Source of the DNA: Plenodomus lindquistii
Lineage: Eukaryota; Ascomycota; Dothideomycetes; Pleosporales; Leptosphaeriaceae
Reading direction: 5' to 3'
Length of the DNA: 64,000 bases
NCBI GenBank assembly: GCA_025504975.1
Contig: JANUWI010000011.1
Location: forward strand, 682,001 to 746,000
The notes below the pieces were generated by a model. That model saw only the letters and a program-made list of their open reading frames with translations, searched no databases and had not been told where the DNA came from. The position numbers and the translations under genes were made by a program. Of the stretch, positions 1 through 13,315 are shown one piece after another (positions within the stretch are counted from its first letter, which is position 1; each line of letters opens with the position of its first letter).

Positions 1-197
1 AAAAACGCAATTGACTTCCCCACTAACCCCAATCAGGCAAGCACTAGCGCCATATCAACCATCGGTTTCGGTGTACCTTCCTAGTGTACCTTCCCTCCAC
101 TCCACACATTACGATCGCACAACACACAACAAACAAACAATACGCTACACTACAGTATTTCCCGCAACCTAAAACAACGCACGTACGATCCAACGCC

Positions 198-2684
198 ATG
201 GCTCCCGCGGCAGACGGCGTGACTCGTGGGATTGAAATCGAGGAGCGGGATGAGGCGGGGAGGGTAGTTGCGATGTATGTTAGTTCAGGAGATGATGGGG
301 GGACGAGGGTAGATGTACTTGTACGTTTTTTTTTTCTTTTATTTGCTCATCACGCTCTCGAACCCCATCTTTTGTGTTATATCGCGAGAGAAAAAAAAAC
401 ATGTATCAAACCCGTTTATTTGGGGTGGTGGGGCGGGGTGATATGCATACGGTCATGTATACATGAGCGCTTGCTGACGCTGACGCTGACAATGGTGTTT
501 ACAACAGCATCCCTTCGAAACCAAGACTCTGGCGCAAAAAGCGCTCAATGTCTTCTTGCCAGCGGGATATCCGCATAGCGTGACGCAGGATTATATTTCT
601 TACCAGATTTACGTACGTCTACGGTCTACCTGACTCTCCTGGGGCTATTTGCTTACCTCCCCCCTGATTTTCAATTCAATGCGGAGGAGAAGGGAACAAA
701 TCTGGTGACATAATAGCTAGGACTCGCTACAAGCATTCTCCTCGTCGATAGCGGGGATGTTGGCGTCGAGAGCGGTGCTTCAAGGTACGTTTATGTCTGT
801 GTGTCTCTATGTGTGTGTGTATTTGATACACCTCGTCAAACAAGAACGACTCCATCTTTTTCGCTACTCATGCGCGGATGGATCCACGGCTGTTGTGCTG
901 TGTGTATTACTATCGCGGCGGCTTTTGTTCAATCTATCTGGTGCTGTGGAGGCAATATACTACCCGCTGGTCCATGCTTCCAGGCTTGGGATAGTGCAGT
1001 CCATGACACGACTTGAATCCTGTACTGTATACGGCACTCGTGCACTATATTGATCTTCCCCCCACGCGTTTCACATTTTCCTCCCGCGTTTGTTGTACGA
1101 CTCAGTGTGCTGGGTCGCCGATGCGCGTCACAGCCCTCGTCGTTGTACATCCATACTGTGCATTCGCTAACGTACGTACCTACAGGTGTTGGCGTGGGCG
1201 ACGCAAACGCATCACCAACAGCAGCACTACTACTATCGGTTCTCCAAGAGTCAATGGGCCGCATCGCCACCATCCTGTTCGCGCACAGGCTAGGTACAGC
1301 GCTCGAGCCAGAATGCAAAATGTACCGCCTTGCAGCCGACGTATTCAACGACACAGCCATGATCCTCGACTGTCTCTCTCCTGCTTTCCCAAAGCCAATT
1401 CGCGTAGTGGTATTGAGCTTCTCGAGCGTCCTGCGGAGTCTGTGCGGAGTCTGTGCCGGCAGTGCCAAAGCGAGTTTAAGCGCTCACTTTGCGCGCAAGG
1501 GAAATCTGGGAGAGGTTAATGCGGTATGTATATATTGGCATATGTGTCCATTTTCGCTGCCACTACAGAAGAAACCCAATGTTTGGGTGTTGTTGGGGAT
1601 GAAAGACGTGGTATGCGCATGCATGCTGTTGATGCAATTCGATATTAGAAACGACCGGGATGGTGGTTGGGACACGTGCGGTAGTGGTCCCGGATGAATA
1701 GTAGGCTGACTATTTGTCTTGTTCCAGAAAGATTCAAGCCAAGAAACGGTAATATCGCTGCTTGGGATGCTGGTAAGCTACGCTTTTACCTCGATCATCC
1801 TTTCCTGTGGCTCAGTCATCAAGACATGTGTCGTTGCGGCGTGCTGCGGCCTCCATCAAGGCCTCCTGCAGTCTTACATTTCACAGGGGTCTGATTTAGA
1901 TTGCATTATCTGCTTTGGAGTTGTTATGGTGCGATACAGTGAGCAGATTGATTAACAAGCACTATAGGCCGGTAGCGTCGTGGTATCCTGGATCTCCTCA
2001 CCCATGGCGACGTGGTCGACTCTTATCGCACTACTATCCATTCACCTGGCGACAAATTACGCTGCCGTAAAGGCCGTCAGCATGCGCTGCTTGAACCGAC
2101 AGCGAGCAAATATCGTGTTTAGCAGTCTCCTGCAGCACGGACGAATCGTCGGCCCAAGTGAAGTATCTCGGCGTGAACGCGTCTTTGAACACGATGGCGT
2201 GTTGCGCTGGTCAGACGATACAGTCGTTGGCTACTGTAGAATAGGCGTATCGCTGCATACATTACTAAGCCGCATGGGTCTATGCAACGAACGGACGGGT
2301 TCGCTCGATCTGCGCGAGATTGCCATGTCCGAACTGCTAGAGGTGTTTTCCGGCGAGGCGTACATCCTCTGGCCAGCCTCGTCTGCCGAAGAAATCCTCA
2401 TCGTTCTCAAAGAGGGATGTACGCCGATGGATCAGCTCAGAGCCTGGGCGCATGCACTGTTACTAGCGAAGAGGCGTTCATCGTTTTTGGGTAAGCCAAC
2501 GGACGACAACGCATCTTCTGCGCAGAATCGACTTGCTGAGGTGAGACGGACGCTGGCGGATACGGGCGCTGTGTTCGAGATGAACTCCGCAGCAATGAGA
2601 GATGCAGGATGGGATTTGGATGTTGCTGCCCTAGAGACCCGAGCTGGGACCAGGGTCAAGATGGACGAGTACCAGAAGAGGTGA
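198..2684 (+). CDS. RUS1/DUF647 family (root UVB sensitive-like) protein, 6 exons
   Basis: Exons 198-320, 508-612, 721-784, 1186-1523, 1728-1772 and 1968-2684 join in phase to give 463 aa. All five introns start GT and end AG (donors GTACGT, GTACGT, GTACGT, GTATGT, GTAAGC). After about 40 variable residues the protein shows the DUF647 core: VFLPAGYPHSVTQDY, then Gly/Ala/Ser-rich helices (SIAGMLASRAVLQGVGVG, SVLQESMGRIATILFAHR), a YRLAADVFNDTAMILDCLSP block and a later WSTLIALLSIHLATNYAAV hydrophobic stretch. The family occurs in plants, animals and fungi. Plant RUS1/RUS2 act in UV-B and vitamin-B6-linked signalling; the fungal role is unknown to me. The ATG at 198 lies in a good context (CAACGCCATGG). 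Membership is confident; exact function is not. Confidence 0.88.
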
Positions 2685-4908
2685 GGGTATGCGCTGGGCT
2701 GCTGAATAGGGCAACTGTCGGTCACTGTTAGATCGATCCGGGGGTACACATGGCAGAGGATGTCTACTTCCGATGAATCGATCCTCATAGGAAAAGCCGA
2801 TCTGCTTGCTCTCGACGAATTTGTAAACCTCTCCGCAGCATACCAGGTGACCAGAGGTCGACATTGCGATGAACATGAACACTCACTTCGGCGCTGTTTG
2901 ACTCATCGACCTCGTATAGTGTAACTCTAGTACATAACTGTTCGTCTGTCACTCGGCGTGCTCGGTATCGCGGCCTGAGTGACCTTCCTCAGATTCCAGA
3001 ACCTCCACTATTAGTTTCAGGCCCCACAGACCTGACTAATGGTTGAGGTGCGCTTGCGACGTTTGAGGATGTAGACTATGGTAAGGCTCTTGTTCCACCA
3101 CAGCACAGTAGTCCAATTTTTTCTTTTTCCCATGTGGAGCATAGCATGAACACGGCCCGAGAAGCAGGACCCGTCGCCAGGCCGAATGAGTTTGCAGAGC
3201 CGTGTACACAGTATTGTTTGCTCTGCGCATGTCGGGATTTGGCATGGCCTGCCGGAACACGAACTGCGACTCTACATTGGGGCAAACAATGAGGGCGGAT
3301 ACGAATACGCAGTTACCCAGCTCTCTGGTCTTGGGAAAGAAGGCGAATGGGCTTCAGGGAAAGGATTACTTTTCATTGTATACAAGGACTTGCCGCAATG
3401 CATATTGCCAAATAGAGAAACGTAGAGCGGCGTTTCAGTGCACGAGCGCACCCGGTCGCAGGTCAGCATATGGCTTCAGCAGTTGAGATCTGGAAGGAAG
3501 AGCGTGGGATGCGGCTCAACGTGACCCCACGAAGCGGTGAAGCGGGTGAATCGCAGCGGCGGCAGCGCGATGGGCAATGCTCCACTTTCTGCGTCATCTT
3601 TGGTCCTCAGGCACCGAGCTTTGCTGGCAGATCAAAAAAACTCTGTGACAAGTTTTATTGTTTGGGTGGGCGCGTGCTGAGTCGTGAGTCGCTTATTCTC
3701 GGTGGTGTCACGACAGAATGACCTTGTAGATGGCGCCGAGAAGCGCCTCCCGAGGTTCACGACTACAGTGCGTTGAATGTTGCGCGAGAGGAGCCTCAAC
3801 AATTTGTAACGCAATGTTGCATACTGTGCATCCCTGTGGCTGGGGTTGGGAGCACTGACGAGTTGTCGTGACGCTGGACATGAGGCGTGAGATTGGACTC
3901 TGGAGATTGCACGGCAGATCGACCGAAGCGCCTCTGGCTGGACTAGACGGCATCGGGCAGTCTTCTCGAAGGCCTGGAAGTCTTCTGGAAGAATTCCACA
4001 GCGCACGGTGATGGAAGGAGCGACAGGGGGCCTCGTAGTGGGTAGCGCTTGTCCACCTTGAACAACGCCGCCCTAGGGCGCTCGTCAGCGATACGCGCAA
4101 CACAGCAGGTAGCGCAGAGTGGTGTCGCTGATGGCTAAAAGAATAATAGGCAACTGACGCAGGTTTAGCTAATGGATGCTGATGCGGGTATCCACAATGT
4201 TCGCCAGAGCGCTGCAAAGTAGCGTTGTGGCGGGCCCACTTGATGTGGATCACCATGACGGCTGAGGTCGCAGGTTGCGTGAAAGATTCAGTACGGTAAC
4301 AAAATGTCTCGAAACTTGCGAAAGGGAGTTTGTCCCCAGCGATAGGGCGACTGCCAAGGACGGCGGCCGTGCGCAGGTCGCTCTCGCGCTAGGCGCCGCT
4401 GCCTTGGGATTTGCGCGGCCAATGAGGCAGGCGGGAGCAAAGCCCGTGTCATGGACCGCAGAGGTGACATTCGGAGCTGGCAACGTTTGGGAAGGCCCAA
4501 ATGTCGTTCTTTGATCAAGACTGAGTTGACCCGTCTTGTTGCTCACTGCAGTCAAAGACGGTCCTGCTCGCATCGACGATGGTCCCCCAAAGCACACGGG
4601 CAGTTCCTTTGTTGTGGGGAGACAGGCAAAGGGGAGTCGGGCTCAACGTCTGTTTGCAGCGGCTGAAGACGGTTGCTCTGCCAGCTCGCGAATCTGCGTG
4701 CCTGGATGGACACCCGCGACAAGACACGACGTGTGTTCAGATGGAGTACCGGTAGAGTCCAGAGACAGACATATACCATGTGCATGCATGGAACAGCAGT
4801 GGATAGAGAGTGACGGCAGCTGAGTGGACAGGGCTGGGGCCCAGGTAATCTATGGCGCATCATGGGTGGCCGAGTTAGAGCCGGGGTCGGTGCGACGAGG
4901 GCAAATGG

Positions 4909-4963
4909 CTGTAGCCTGTAGCCTGTAGCCTGTAGCCTGTAGCCTGTAGCCTGTAGCCTGTAC
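4909..4963. repeat. 7-bp tandem repeat (CTGTAGC), about 7.8 copies
   Basis: The unit CTGTAGC is repeated head to tail without a mismatch for seven full units plus CTGTAC. It lies in non-coding DNA about 1.05 kb upstream of the RGS start codon. The uninterrupted array suggests a young, length-variable minisatellite. Confidence 0.95.
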
Positions 4964-5502
4964 GCCCAAATGGGTGGGTGAGAATGACATGACGACCGAG
5001 CGCTGAGCCCGCAGGCTGCCGTGTTACATGCCGTCGCACGCCCAAGACGTGGCTGAGGCTGGCCGTCGCTTGACACGGTGAACGGTGTGCTTGTGCCAGT
5101 AGAGCAGACGCGAGGACAGCGTGCGAGGGTCTGTAACAGCGAGGCAACGGTGGCGACGAGGTCGAGGTGGAGGCGTTTCGTCAGGGAGCCGTCGGTCTTC
5201 CAGAAGGCCCCGCGTGTCCAATAAGGGCAGGAGGGTACCCATGGCGCGTGCCGCTGCTTTGATGGCGCACTGTGTCGCCTTAGGCCGGTGGGTCCTGGCG
5301 TGCTTTGGCTCGCACTGTGCACTGGCCCTTGAGTCTTGACCTGACCCAGCATCGCCAACCCGCCGTGGCCGTGCGACTCGTCTGACCGTGCATTGCTGCT
5401 TGCTCAAAACTACGCTGAGCCGCACTCTGCTCTGCATCCACCCACGCGTCTCGACTGACGCAACACGACCCTCTGTCTCACCACGCCTCCGTCACTCCGT
5501 CA

Positions 5503-5550
5503 CAGCCCGCCAGCCCGCCAGCCCGCCAGCCCGCCAGCCCGCCAGCCCGA
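5503..5550. repeat. 8-bp tandem repeat (CAGCCCGC), 6 copies
   Basis: Five perfect units of CAGCCCGC are followed by one CAGCCCGA. The array sits in the pyrimidine-rich leader about 470 bp upstream of the RGS gene start and could be transcribed in its 5' untranslated region. Confidence 0.95.
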
Positions 5551-6016
5551 CCACTCCACGCTCTCTCGTCGCTCCTTCCTTGCTGCTGTCCCAGCGACAA
5601 CTGCACCCACCGCGGCCTGTGAAACCGTCGCTCGCACCTGCCGCCCAACTCACTCACCCACTAGCGCACAACCAGCCTGCCCCGTAGCTCCTGCCTGTGT
5701 CGCCCTTCGAGAAGCCGCAGCCGACCAGCGCATCCCGGGCCCTGCCTCTTGACCGTTCATAGGCCCGCCCGTCTGCTGCCGTGTCGCCGTGTCACCCTGT
5801 CCGCTTGCCGCCTGCCACCAGCCCTCGATGCTGCCGCCGCCGCAACGATAACTCTGCCCACGCCGTCCCTTCGACACTAGGTTCTTCTCGAACCGAGTGC
5901 CGCTTATCGTCAAGCTGGCGCATCAATTCCAGCCCCAGTTGTGTTCCTGCGAGGCTTTTGACGAGCAGAGCAGAAAGACCGCCCGCCGCGTCTACAAGCA
6001 CATCTGGAAAAGTGTC

Positions 6017-7243
6017 ATGGTCTCTCGGAAACCGGGCTCCCACGCTGCCCTGTCCATACGCACTTCCTCCAACTCGACCGTCTCGTCCCCCACATCGTCA
6101 CTGGCCGAATTCGACGACATTGACGTCAAAATGGCCATGAGCGACGTGCAACCCGCACCCCTCACCGTCTCCATTCCCAAGAACATTCAGAGCCCACACT
6201 ACCGAAAACCAAATCTATCAGAGATCCTCGCCAACACCGCCGCTCCACCCTACACATTGACCTCCTTCATGGCCTTCCTCTCGCAAAACCACTGCTTAGA
6301 GAACCTCGAGTTCACAATGGATGCGTCACGCTACCGCAAACACTACTCCAAGATGGTCAACCGTCACCCAGGCAACTCCGTCTCACCACTGTCCGACGAG
6401 TGCTCGTATGTGCTTATGCTCTGGCGCCGATTAATTGATGCTTACATCCGCGAGTCCGGCCCACGAGAAGTGAGTTGCCTCTGCATTGCACTTCCCAGAT
6501 AGCTCTTACTAATGGTCGCACAGGTTAACCTCCCCGCTGAAGTCCGTGACAACCTACTGAACCTCTCCGACTCGTATGTGCCACCTCATCCATCAGCTTT
6601 GGACGAGGCTGTAGCCAAGATCTACGAGCTCATGGAAGAGTCGGTATTGGTATCCTTCCTCAACTCTGTCAGCCCACAGAGTGCTCATCCGACCATGAGT
6701 GTTGCTAGTTACGACAGCAACATGTCACGGTCATCTACCCGCAGCTACGAGGAGCGTAGCGTTGGTTCTCGCAACCAACAGCCCCAGCCTGCTTCTCATC
6801 AGCGAGCATCCGCACCATCGTCCCTGACTACCGGTTTCATGCACGCACGTCCCTTCTCGCACTCAAGGTTCCACTCTCAGCCCACCTCTACTGGCCCGCC
6901 ATCGGCAGCCCGTGTCACATCTGGCTACACCAGCGGGAGCGATGCGCTGACCGACGACACTGGCAGCACTGGCAGTCCATCTGGCATGAGCGATCCTCTT
7001 ACCCCTCCTGGTACACCGCCTATGAGCGACTATCACATGGCCGACTTTCATCAGGCTTACCACGAGACTGGCACATCCAGTGGCACACCCAGCCCACGCA
7101 ACAGCCGTGGTGAGCACAACGGCATCGCCAGCGCTACCAGGGACAGCTGGAAACGAGTCAGCAGCAAGCTCTGGCCCAAGAAAAAGAGCGGGGGTCAGCT
7201 TCGAGAGGACGAACCAGGTGTTGTCGAGGGAGGACTCTTCTAG
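6017..7243 (+). CDS. RGS-domain protein (regulator of G-protein signalling), 390 aa
   Basis: Two exons, 6017-6469 and 6524-7243, with a GTGAGT donor and a CACAG acceptor, phase 0. The RGS fold covers roughly residues 67-200: it opens with KPNLSEILANTAAPPYTL and SFMAFLSQNHCLENLEFTMD, the usual 'F..FL....ENL.F' signature, and ends with YELMEESVLVSFLNSV. The intron falls inside this domain. The C-terminal half (about 200-390) is Ser/Pro/Thr-rich and likely disordered, ending in a Lys-rich WPKKKSGG patch. RGS proteins speed GTP hydrolysis on heterotrimeric G-alpha subunits. There is no DEP or membrane domain, so it resembles the short fungal RgsA/Rgs2-type class rather than FlbA; that sub-assignment is inference. 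ATG 6017 is the first in frame; upstream codons lack an ATG. Confidence 0.85.
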
Positions 7244-10200
7244 ACTTTTGACAACCACCTGGCAGGAACGATCTTTACAATGTTTTCACTTTTGAAAAGC
7301 GGTCACGACTACGATTCTGCGATCCCAGCGATTTGCATTCAGTCTTGCATTCTCGACTACACATATTGGCGCCTCTTCTGGATCACCCACGATCAGACTT
7401 TGCATGCAAGGCGCACCCGGCGTATTCTTACCGTAAAACCCGGCGAGGTTTTCGACTTTCCGGCATCCCAAACTTTTTAGACATTACAAAGGCGTCTGCA
7501 AAACTTTTACTATTTGGAGCGAACGGCCTTATATCCACACAACCGGCCAGGGCGTTTTAGGCTTTTGCTAGCATTTCAACTCTAAACGACACGTATGGCG
7601 GATGGTTCTTGTACCAATATGACTACTTTTCTCGATTGGGCTGGGGTATATGATCTTCAGTACGCAGAGGTGTTTATAGGTTGGATTGGCGACGAAACAC
7701 TACAGCGTGAGAGACACGCTAGGAATGAAGCATCGTACGACCTTGATCGTATGCACAAAACACCTCAAATCTTCAATTGCACATGTGAAGTTTCTTGACC
7801 TGTGTGCTCTTTTCCCAACAATCCAAGCCATGATTCCGTTCATCCGCTCGCTCCTAATCCAAGATGGTCAATTTCCGCTGCTTAGCTTTCACAAACCCCC
7901 CGGACCCTGACACCATGTCTCTCTGTGTGTCCTGTCGGCAACTGCAAAAAGAAAAAAAAAACTAAAAAATTCAACAACATTCATTGCACATGCTGAAACT
8001 CGGCGGTCCACCCGTCCTAAACGTGGCGTGTGTCGCTAACTTGCCGACCCAGCTGAGCTCAGCACAGGGATTACCCTACGAGCATTCAACAAGTTTAACC
8101 CTCACCGTCTCCCTGGTCCCTCTGTAGCGAAATGGGAAGGGGAAGGGGAAGGGGAAGGCGAATTTCCGGTACGCACGGCGATTTGGAGGCTTGTTGTATT
8201 GTTAATGGAGCAGTGATAGGTAGGTGGGTGAGGAGGGGATGGGATGAGGTATGGGTCTGGGATGTACGCATTGCTGGGTTACATGGAGGATGCTTTACTG
8301 TAGTGGTACATGGGTAGTTTGGATGGAGATGGAGTGGTTATTTTGGGGTTGAACGGGGAAGGGGGGGATTGGGGTTGGGAAGGATGAGTGAGTGATGAGT
8401 GGTTGCAGGGTTGGGAGGCTTGTATTTCTGTGAGGCTGATGGGGATATGGGGGAAGCGAGTTTGACATTCCCATGGTGATTTATTGGCTGTGGTGTGTTC
8501 ATTCTACCTAATTTATTCACAGCCCAATGTGAAAGTACCGAAATTCGTGAGTATGAATCCTAACTATGCTGTGCTCATAGCGCCCCTTGTCTTGCGCACT
8601 TCCATAACCTTCAGTCTCAACATGATGAGCGATATCAAACTTACTACCACTCACACATGTCACCGATCCGGTCCGTGTACCAATATACCTCCCGACCACG
8701 CAGCCATCAAGCCGAGCCGTCGGACTGGGACCACACGAAGGATCCAGCGCGGATGTGACTTCCGTGCATCGTGCGTGTGCGTACGTTAGTGGGCAGGGTG
8801 GAACGAACGTACATGAGGATAAATGTAGCCGTGGCTTTTGCAACGAGAATTGGGGTCCTTCTGCGGGTCATTACAGCGCAGAGGTTACGGTAGAGGCGAG
8901 TGCGCAAAGTGTTGGTAGCGCGGGGTGATGGATGGTGGGCGAGTACACATGGTGGGACTTGGGAAAGGGCAGATAGGGATTACCGGAATAAGGAGATTAC
9001 AGCGAGCGGGGAGGGAAGAGATCACCGCTTTCTAAGGTTATCTATCAGGCATGTGCGCTTGGGGTCTGGGGTAAGGACGAATGATGGGGGGTATAGCTGG
9101 TGATATCATGGGTATTTGGAGGATGGCATATAGGTAACTAGAGCATGAGGTGAGCAGCCGGGGGGTTTGGCGGAGAGTTGATGTTCCACCATGAGTGACG
9201 AGGCGGTTAAATCAAGGTCCAAAGACGTTATCGGGTATCATATAATCCCAAGATTAAGGTTCGATGCATAGAAGATGATATAAAGTAAGATGGGTGATGT
9301 GTTCCATTGGGATATACCAGGCCGTGGGAACATTGACGTCCCAACAACCTCATTATCAGGCGTAGATTCAACAAAAGTCCCATCCAAAGACTGAACAGCG
9401 TAGTAGAGTCAAGTCGAGCAGACATGTAGTCGCGAAGTTACAGCCCTAAAGGATTAGCAGTACGTCGGTACAACATTAGGTACCGCTTGCGACCTAGTCT
9501 CCTCCCCCAACCCACCGCATTCGTTACAATCCGCGTAACCACACCCCAACGCCCACCTCCAAACCGCCGCTTTTGCCAGCAGCCCCGTATAAACATTCCC
9601 CAAAACTCTTGTGTAATCTCAATCCGGGCTTAATCCCACAGCTACGGGCAAGTAAGTGTATACCTAGTGTAATCATTAGGTGCATTAGCTCCTCTGCAAC
9701 ACCTGAATGACGCCGGCACCTTCCAGCATCGAACAACGCACAGGATTTCCGGTCCGCTCATCTGCGCTACACAACGACTAGAGCACGCAGCGCTCACGCC
9801 ATCCAAACCAAACGTCTTCCCATGACCATCAACTTGATAGGTCCGTAAGCCTCTACCTAGACATGTAGAGTATGTGGAGTCTGGTACGCGTTACCACACA
9901 GCCTCCCGGCGACCGAGTAGAACTCTACTTGTATGTACACGCATGCATGCATGCAGTGAGCATCCATCCGCAGTCTGCATCGAACCTACACCTATACCAC
10001 AACTCCCCTGCCCATTCCCCAAGGCTGTGTACCTAGAGTAAGCCAATGCGGGGAAGCTGCTCCTTTTTCTCCACCGACGCGCTGCAATTGGCGAGTAATG
10101 AAGAGTGGTCCACTTGGCAGACAAGAAGTCGACAAGAAGGCAACTCCCGCGTTGCCGGTGCTTGTGTCGCGTTTCGGCATCGGAGTGCCGATCAGTAATT

Positions 10201-13200
10201 GAGGGATATTGTGATTTGTCGGATGCTGGCGGGGACTATGGATTGGCTTATCGTGAAGAGGGGGATGGGCATGGGCACGTGGGTTGTGTGTAACTGTTGC
10301 CGGGACATGTGCGTGCATCACTACTGTGTGGATCTTTGCTTGCGTTGGTGTGTGATGCCGTTCATTCTCCATCTGTGAAGTGAGATTCGTCTCGTCATAG
10401 CAGTTCACGAAATAGGCGTACACCTAGCAAGAATTCCAATGACGAACGTCGACGATGACCACCCACCATGTCTCATCTCCATAACTGCAAACAGCATGAG
10501 ACAACATGCGTAACCATCAATCACACCTCGCACGTCACGCCTCACTCACTCACCCCAACAAATCTTGGTTGACACACACAGACCACGGTGGCGAAACGTC
10601 TCGAAGCGTTCCAGAAAAGACCCAACACTAAAAAGCAGGGGGTCAGTGCAGATGCGGGGATTATTCAGACACAATATCGTTTCTTGCTGACGTCGCCAAT
10701 CGTAATGCAGCCGGTGCGTGCTGTGCTGTAGGACGATCATCACACCAGTTGCTCACGCGTGTGTGTGCTGATCTTTGTCAAAGCTGAGCTGAGCTGAGCT
10801 GTTTACCCCTCTTCCAGCATCAAAGATCCGAGCGGCGCGATTACATAAACTCCCCTCCGACATTGCCATTACCTTGCGCCGCAAACAAACCCCACAAACT
10901 CCCGTGCTAGCATAGAGTAATAAAAACTACTTTACTTTACGCCTACCATTCTACCGTGTACGTTTGTGCACAGGCTAAAAAAACTTCACAAAAATCACTC
11001 AATAACATGGCCTGACTTCCAAAGCTTAACATGCATTCCACTCATAATCTCCACTCTCAAGACCACTTACTTGGTCCCACGTCTCCAAGACACCAATCTC
11101 CAAGAAAACGACTAAACTACCATAGGATAGATATTGCAGCGTCCCCGTTTTCCTTTCCTCCTCTTCCCCGCCTGCAGTTCCTGGCCTAGCGCCCCATCGT
11201 CTTGTCAGCTAGCTCCGAGATCAGCATCGCCTGCGCACTTTGCAAAACGGGTTGCTGCTTTTGCAGCGATGTTTTGACTCGTCCGTCGTAGTGTGCATGT
11301 TGCGGCCGCGGGTAGGTTGTCGAAGTGCCGGTAGCGTGGTTGGTTGTAGTGGTGAGGAGGGCGCAGGGGAGGCACGGTTGTGTGTGTATGTGTGTGTGCC
11401 TGAGGATGGGAACTGGGAGATTGGTGTGGTGTAGTACTGTAGAGTAGAGTATTCGCCACTCTAGAGTACACCTATGAATAGGTCTGTGGGAATAAGAATA
11501 ATGAGCATGGGGTTTGTCGCCTCAGGGGCAATATGCTTATCGCATGGACATGGGTGGGCGATGGTGTTCTTCTCAGCTGAAGCCTGCTTGCTTTTCGATT
11601 CCAATGGTTGGGTCTTTTGCACGGTCTACTATACGCAGCGCAGTTGAAATCGCAAAAACAACCCCATTACTACTACTACTACTACTTACTACTACGACTT
11701 CACAGCAACATACTCTACATGTGCACAGTATCTCAGTTGTGTATAACATGCAGACTTCGATGTTGCTTTGGCCCACCCAAGCCAATCCTAACTGCATACA
11801 CCTAACATGCAATACAGCCTCCCCCCCTCCCATCCTTATCATCTCCCCAGCCCCGGCTTCCCTAGCGCCGCCATCTATTCCATCCCAGCTCCCCAAGACA
11901 GACTACCCTCCCACACACACACACACACACACATACCCGTGTATCCATACCCCCTCATCCCCCTCCTATGCTTATCTAATCCCGTAACATTTCAAAAACC
12001 TTGCCGACATTCTCGACATGTATAGTCAGTCCCACACGTCCTGCATACCGAAGGGATCTACAAAGTCCACGGGGGGAAAAGGTTAGATTGTGCATTGGTG
12101 TTACTCTACCCGTTCTTCGTGGTTTTTTTTTTCAAAGCTGGGGGGGGGGCCGTGTGCGTAGACTAACTAACAAAGTACACAGTTATAGATATGTACATAG
12201 GACTCTCTCTCTCCCTCCCCCTCATGCATCGGCATCCCGGTTCGGCACAAATCTTGGTACACATACTGCCTATATAGCGACTGGTTGCTAATTCAAGCTG
12301 CCATTTATGATTATACTGCTACTGATACACCATAAATGCAGAGTTCGCATGCTTCCCACGCGCAACGTCTGTGTGTAACAGTGTTGTACGTACCACGCCA
12401 GCACTATTCCTTGCACAGTACAGTACAGTGTCCTATCTACCTACTCTACGTCTCAACCACCATCCAGCCTGATCGGGAAGGTGGTGCCAGATGTGGGGAT
12501 ATGCACTCGTTCGGGGCGTGAAGAACCGACACTACTCTACTCTACTTTACTATCAGGATTGAGTGCTGGAGATCGCGGAGCATCATCGGCTAGGGGTGTT
12601 GAGATCGGATCGCGGCGCGGGGGTGTACTGTGTAATTGCATGCAGGATACGACATGACATGACACGACACGACAATCATGTATGTATGTACGTAGGTAAC
12701 GCATAAGTGTGGTGTGGTGTATGGTGATGTACTATACTCGTACATCCCAGATGGTGGGTGTATTGAGAGGGTGGGTATATTATTGTGGAGTTCAAGGACT
12801 TCTACACAGTGGAGACGGAGTTTGGCTGGAATCGCCATGGAACATAGGATAATAACAATGCGACGCTAGATGAAGTCGCTCAATTCAGGGGGAAACGTGC
12901 GATGAAAGGACTGATGCGATGGAGATGGAGTACTCGTCGAGTACAGTGGCGAAACTCTTCCTTGGGCAATGGAAGAAGACCCGGCACGCTGGTTGGTGCG
13001 GGGATACGCCGTGGATTGCATGTGTCGTATGGCCGGTACGCGAGGTGTGTGTAGTATCTCCTAATGACGGGTCGAGGAGGTCTTGAGCGTGTCGACGTGG
13101 GTCTTTGCAAGAGGGTTTCATGCAAATCTAGGCACATCTCCAGAATACGAGATTCGTGTGGATGAACCTTGGACACCTGCTAGACTGGAATGGACCTCGA

Positions 13201-13315
13201 TATCCTATGTCTGGAGCCATGGAGAATGTGTCATCATCACCGCCCGACACACTGTGTTCGTGAAGCATTTGGTGAAATGTATATAGTTGGTTGTCTCTTG
13301 ATGTCAGACTTGCAA
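7244..13315. other. 6-kb interval without a supported gene
   Basis: Stop codons are frequent in all frames and no spliced model could be built. The sequence is rich in simple repeats: (GGGGAA)4 at 8134-8158, a GCATGC run at 9941-9955, (TAC)n at 11668-11695 and (CA)n at 11912-11933. Short GACAT/GACAC runs lie near 12647-12675. It separates the 3' end of the RGS gene from the 3' end of the gene at 13316-14434, so both neighbours face into it with their tails; it is not an obvious shared promoter. Non-coding RNA or a fast-evolving short gene cannot be excluded. Confidence 0.45.

Larger units (their letters stand above)
2685..6016. other. Gene-free interval with the 5' leader of the RGS gene
   Basis: No frame here combines an ATG, convincing protein composition and splice sites. 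Long open frames on the minus strand near 3.6-5.4 kb are GC-driven and give Arg/Pro/Ser-rich nonsense. The last 600 bases are strongly C/T-rich, as expected for the promoter and long leader of the gene starting at 6017. Two short tandem repeats (4909-4963 and 5503-5550) are listed separately. Confidence 0.5.

Noticed and set aside
4552..5358. Long minus-strand open frame (268 codons)
   Set aside because: GC-rich, Arg/Ser/Pro/His-heavy, runs through the 7-bp repeat, overlaps other open frames on both strands, and has no recognisable motif.
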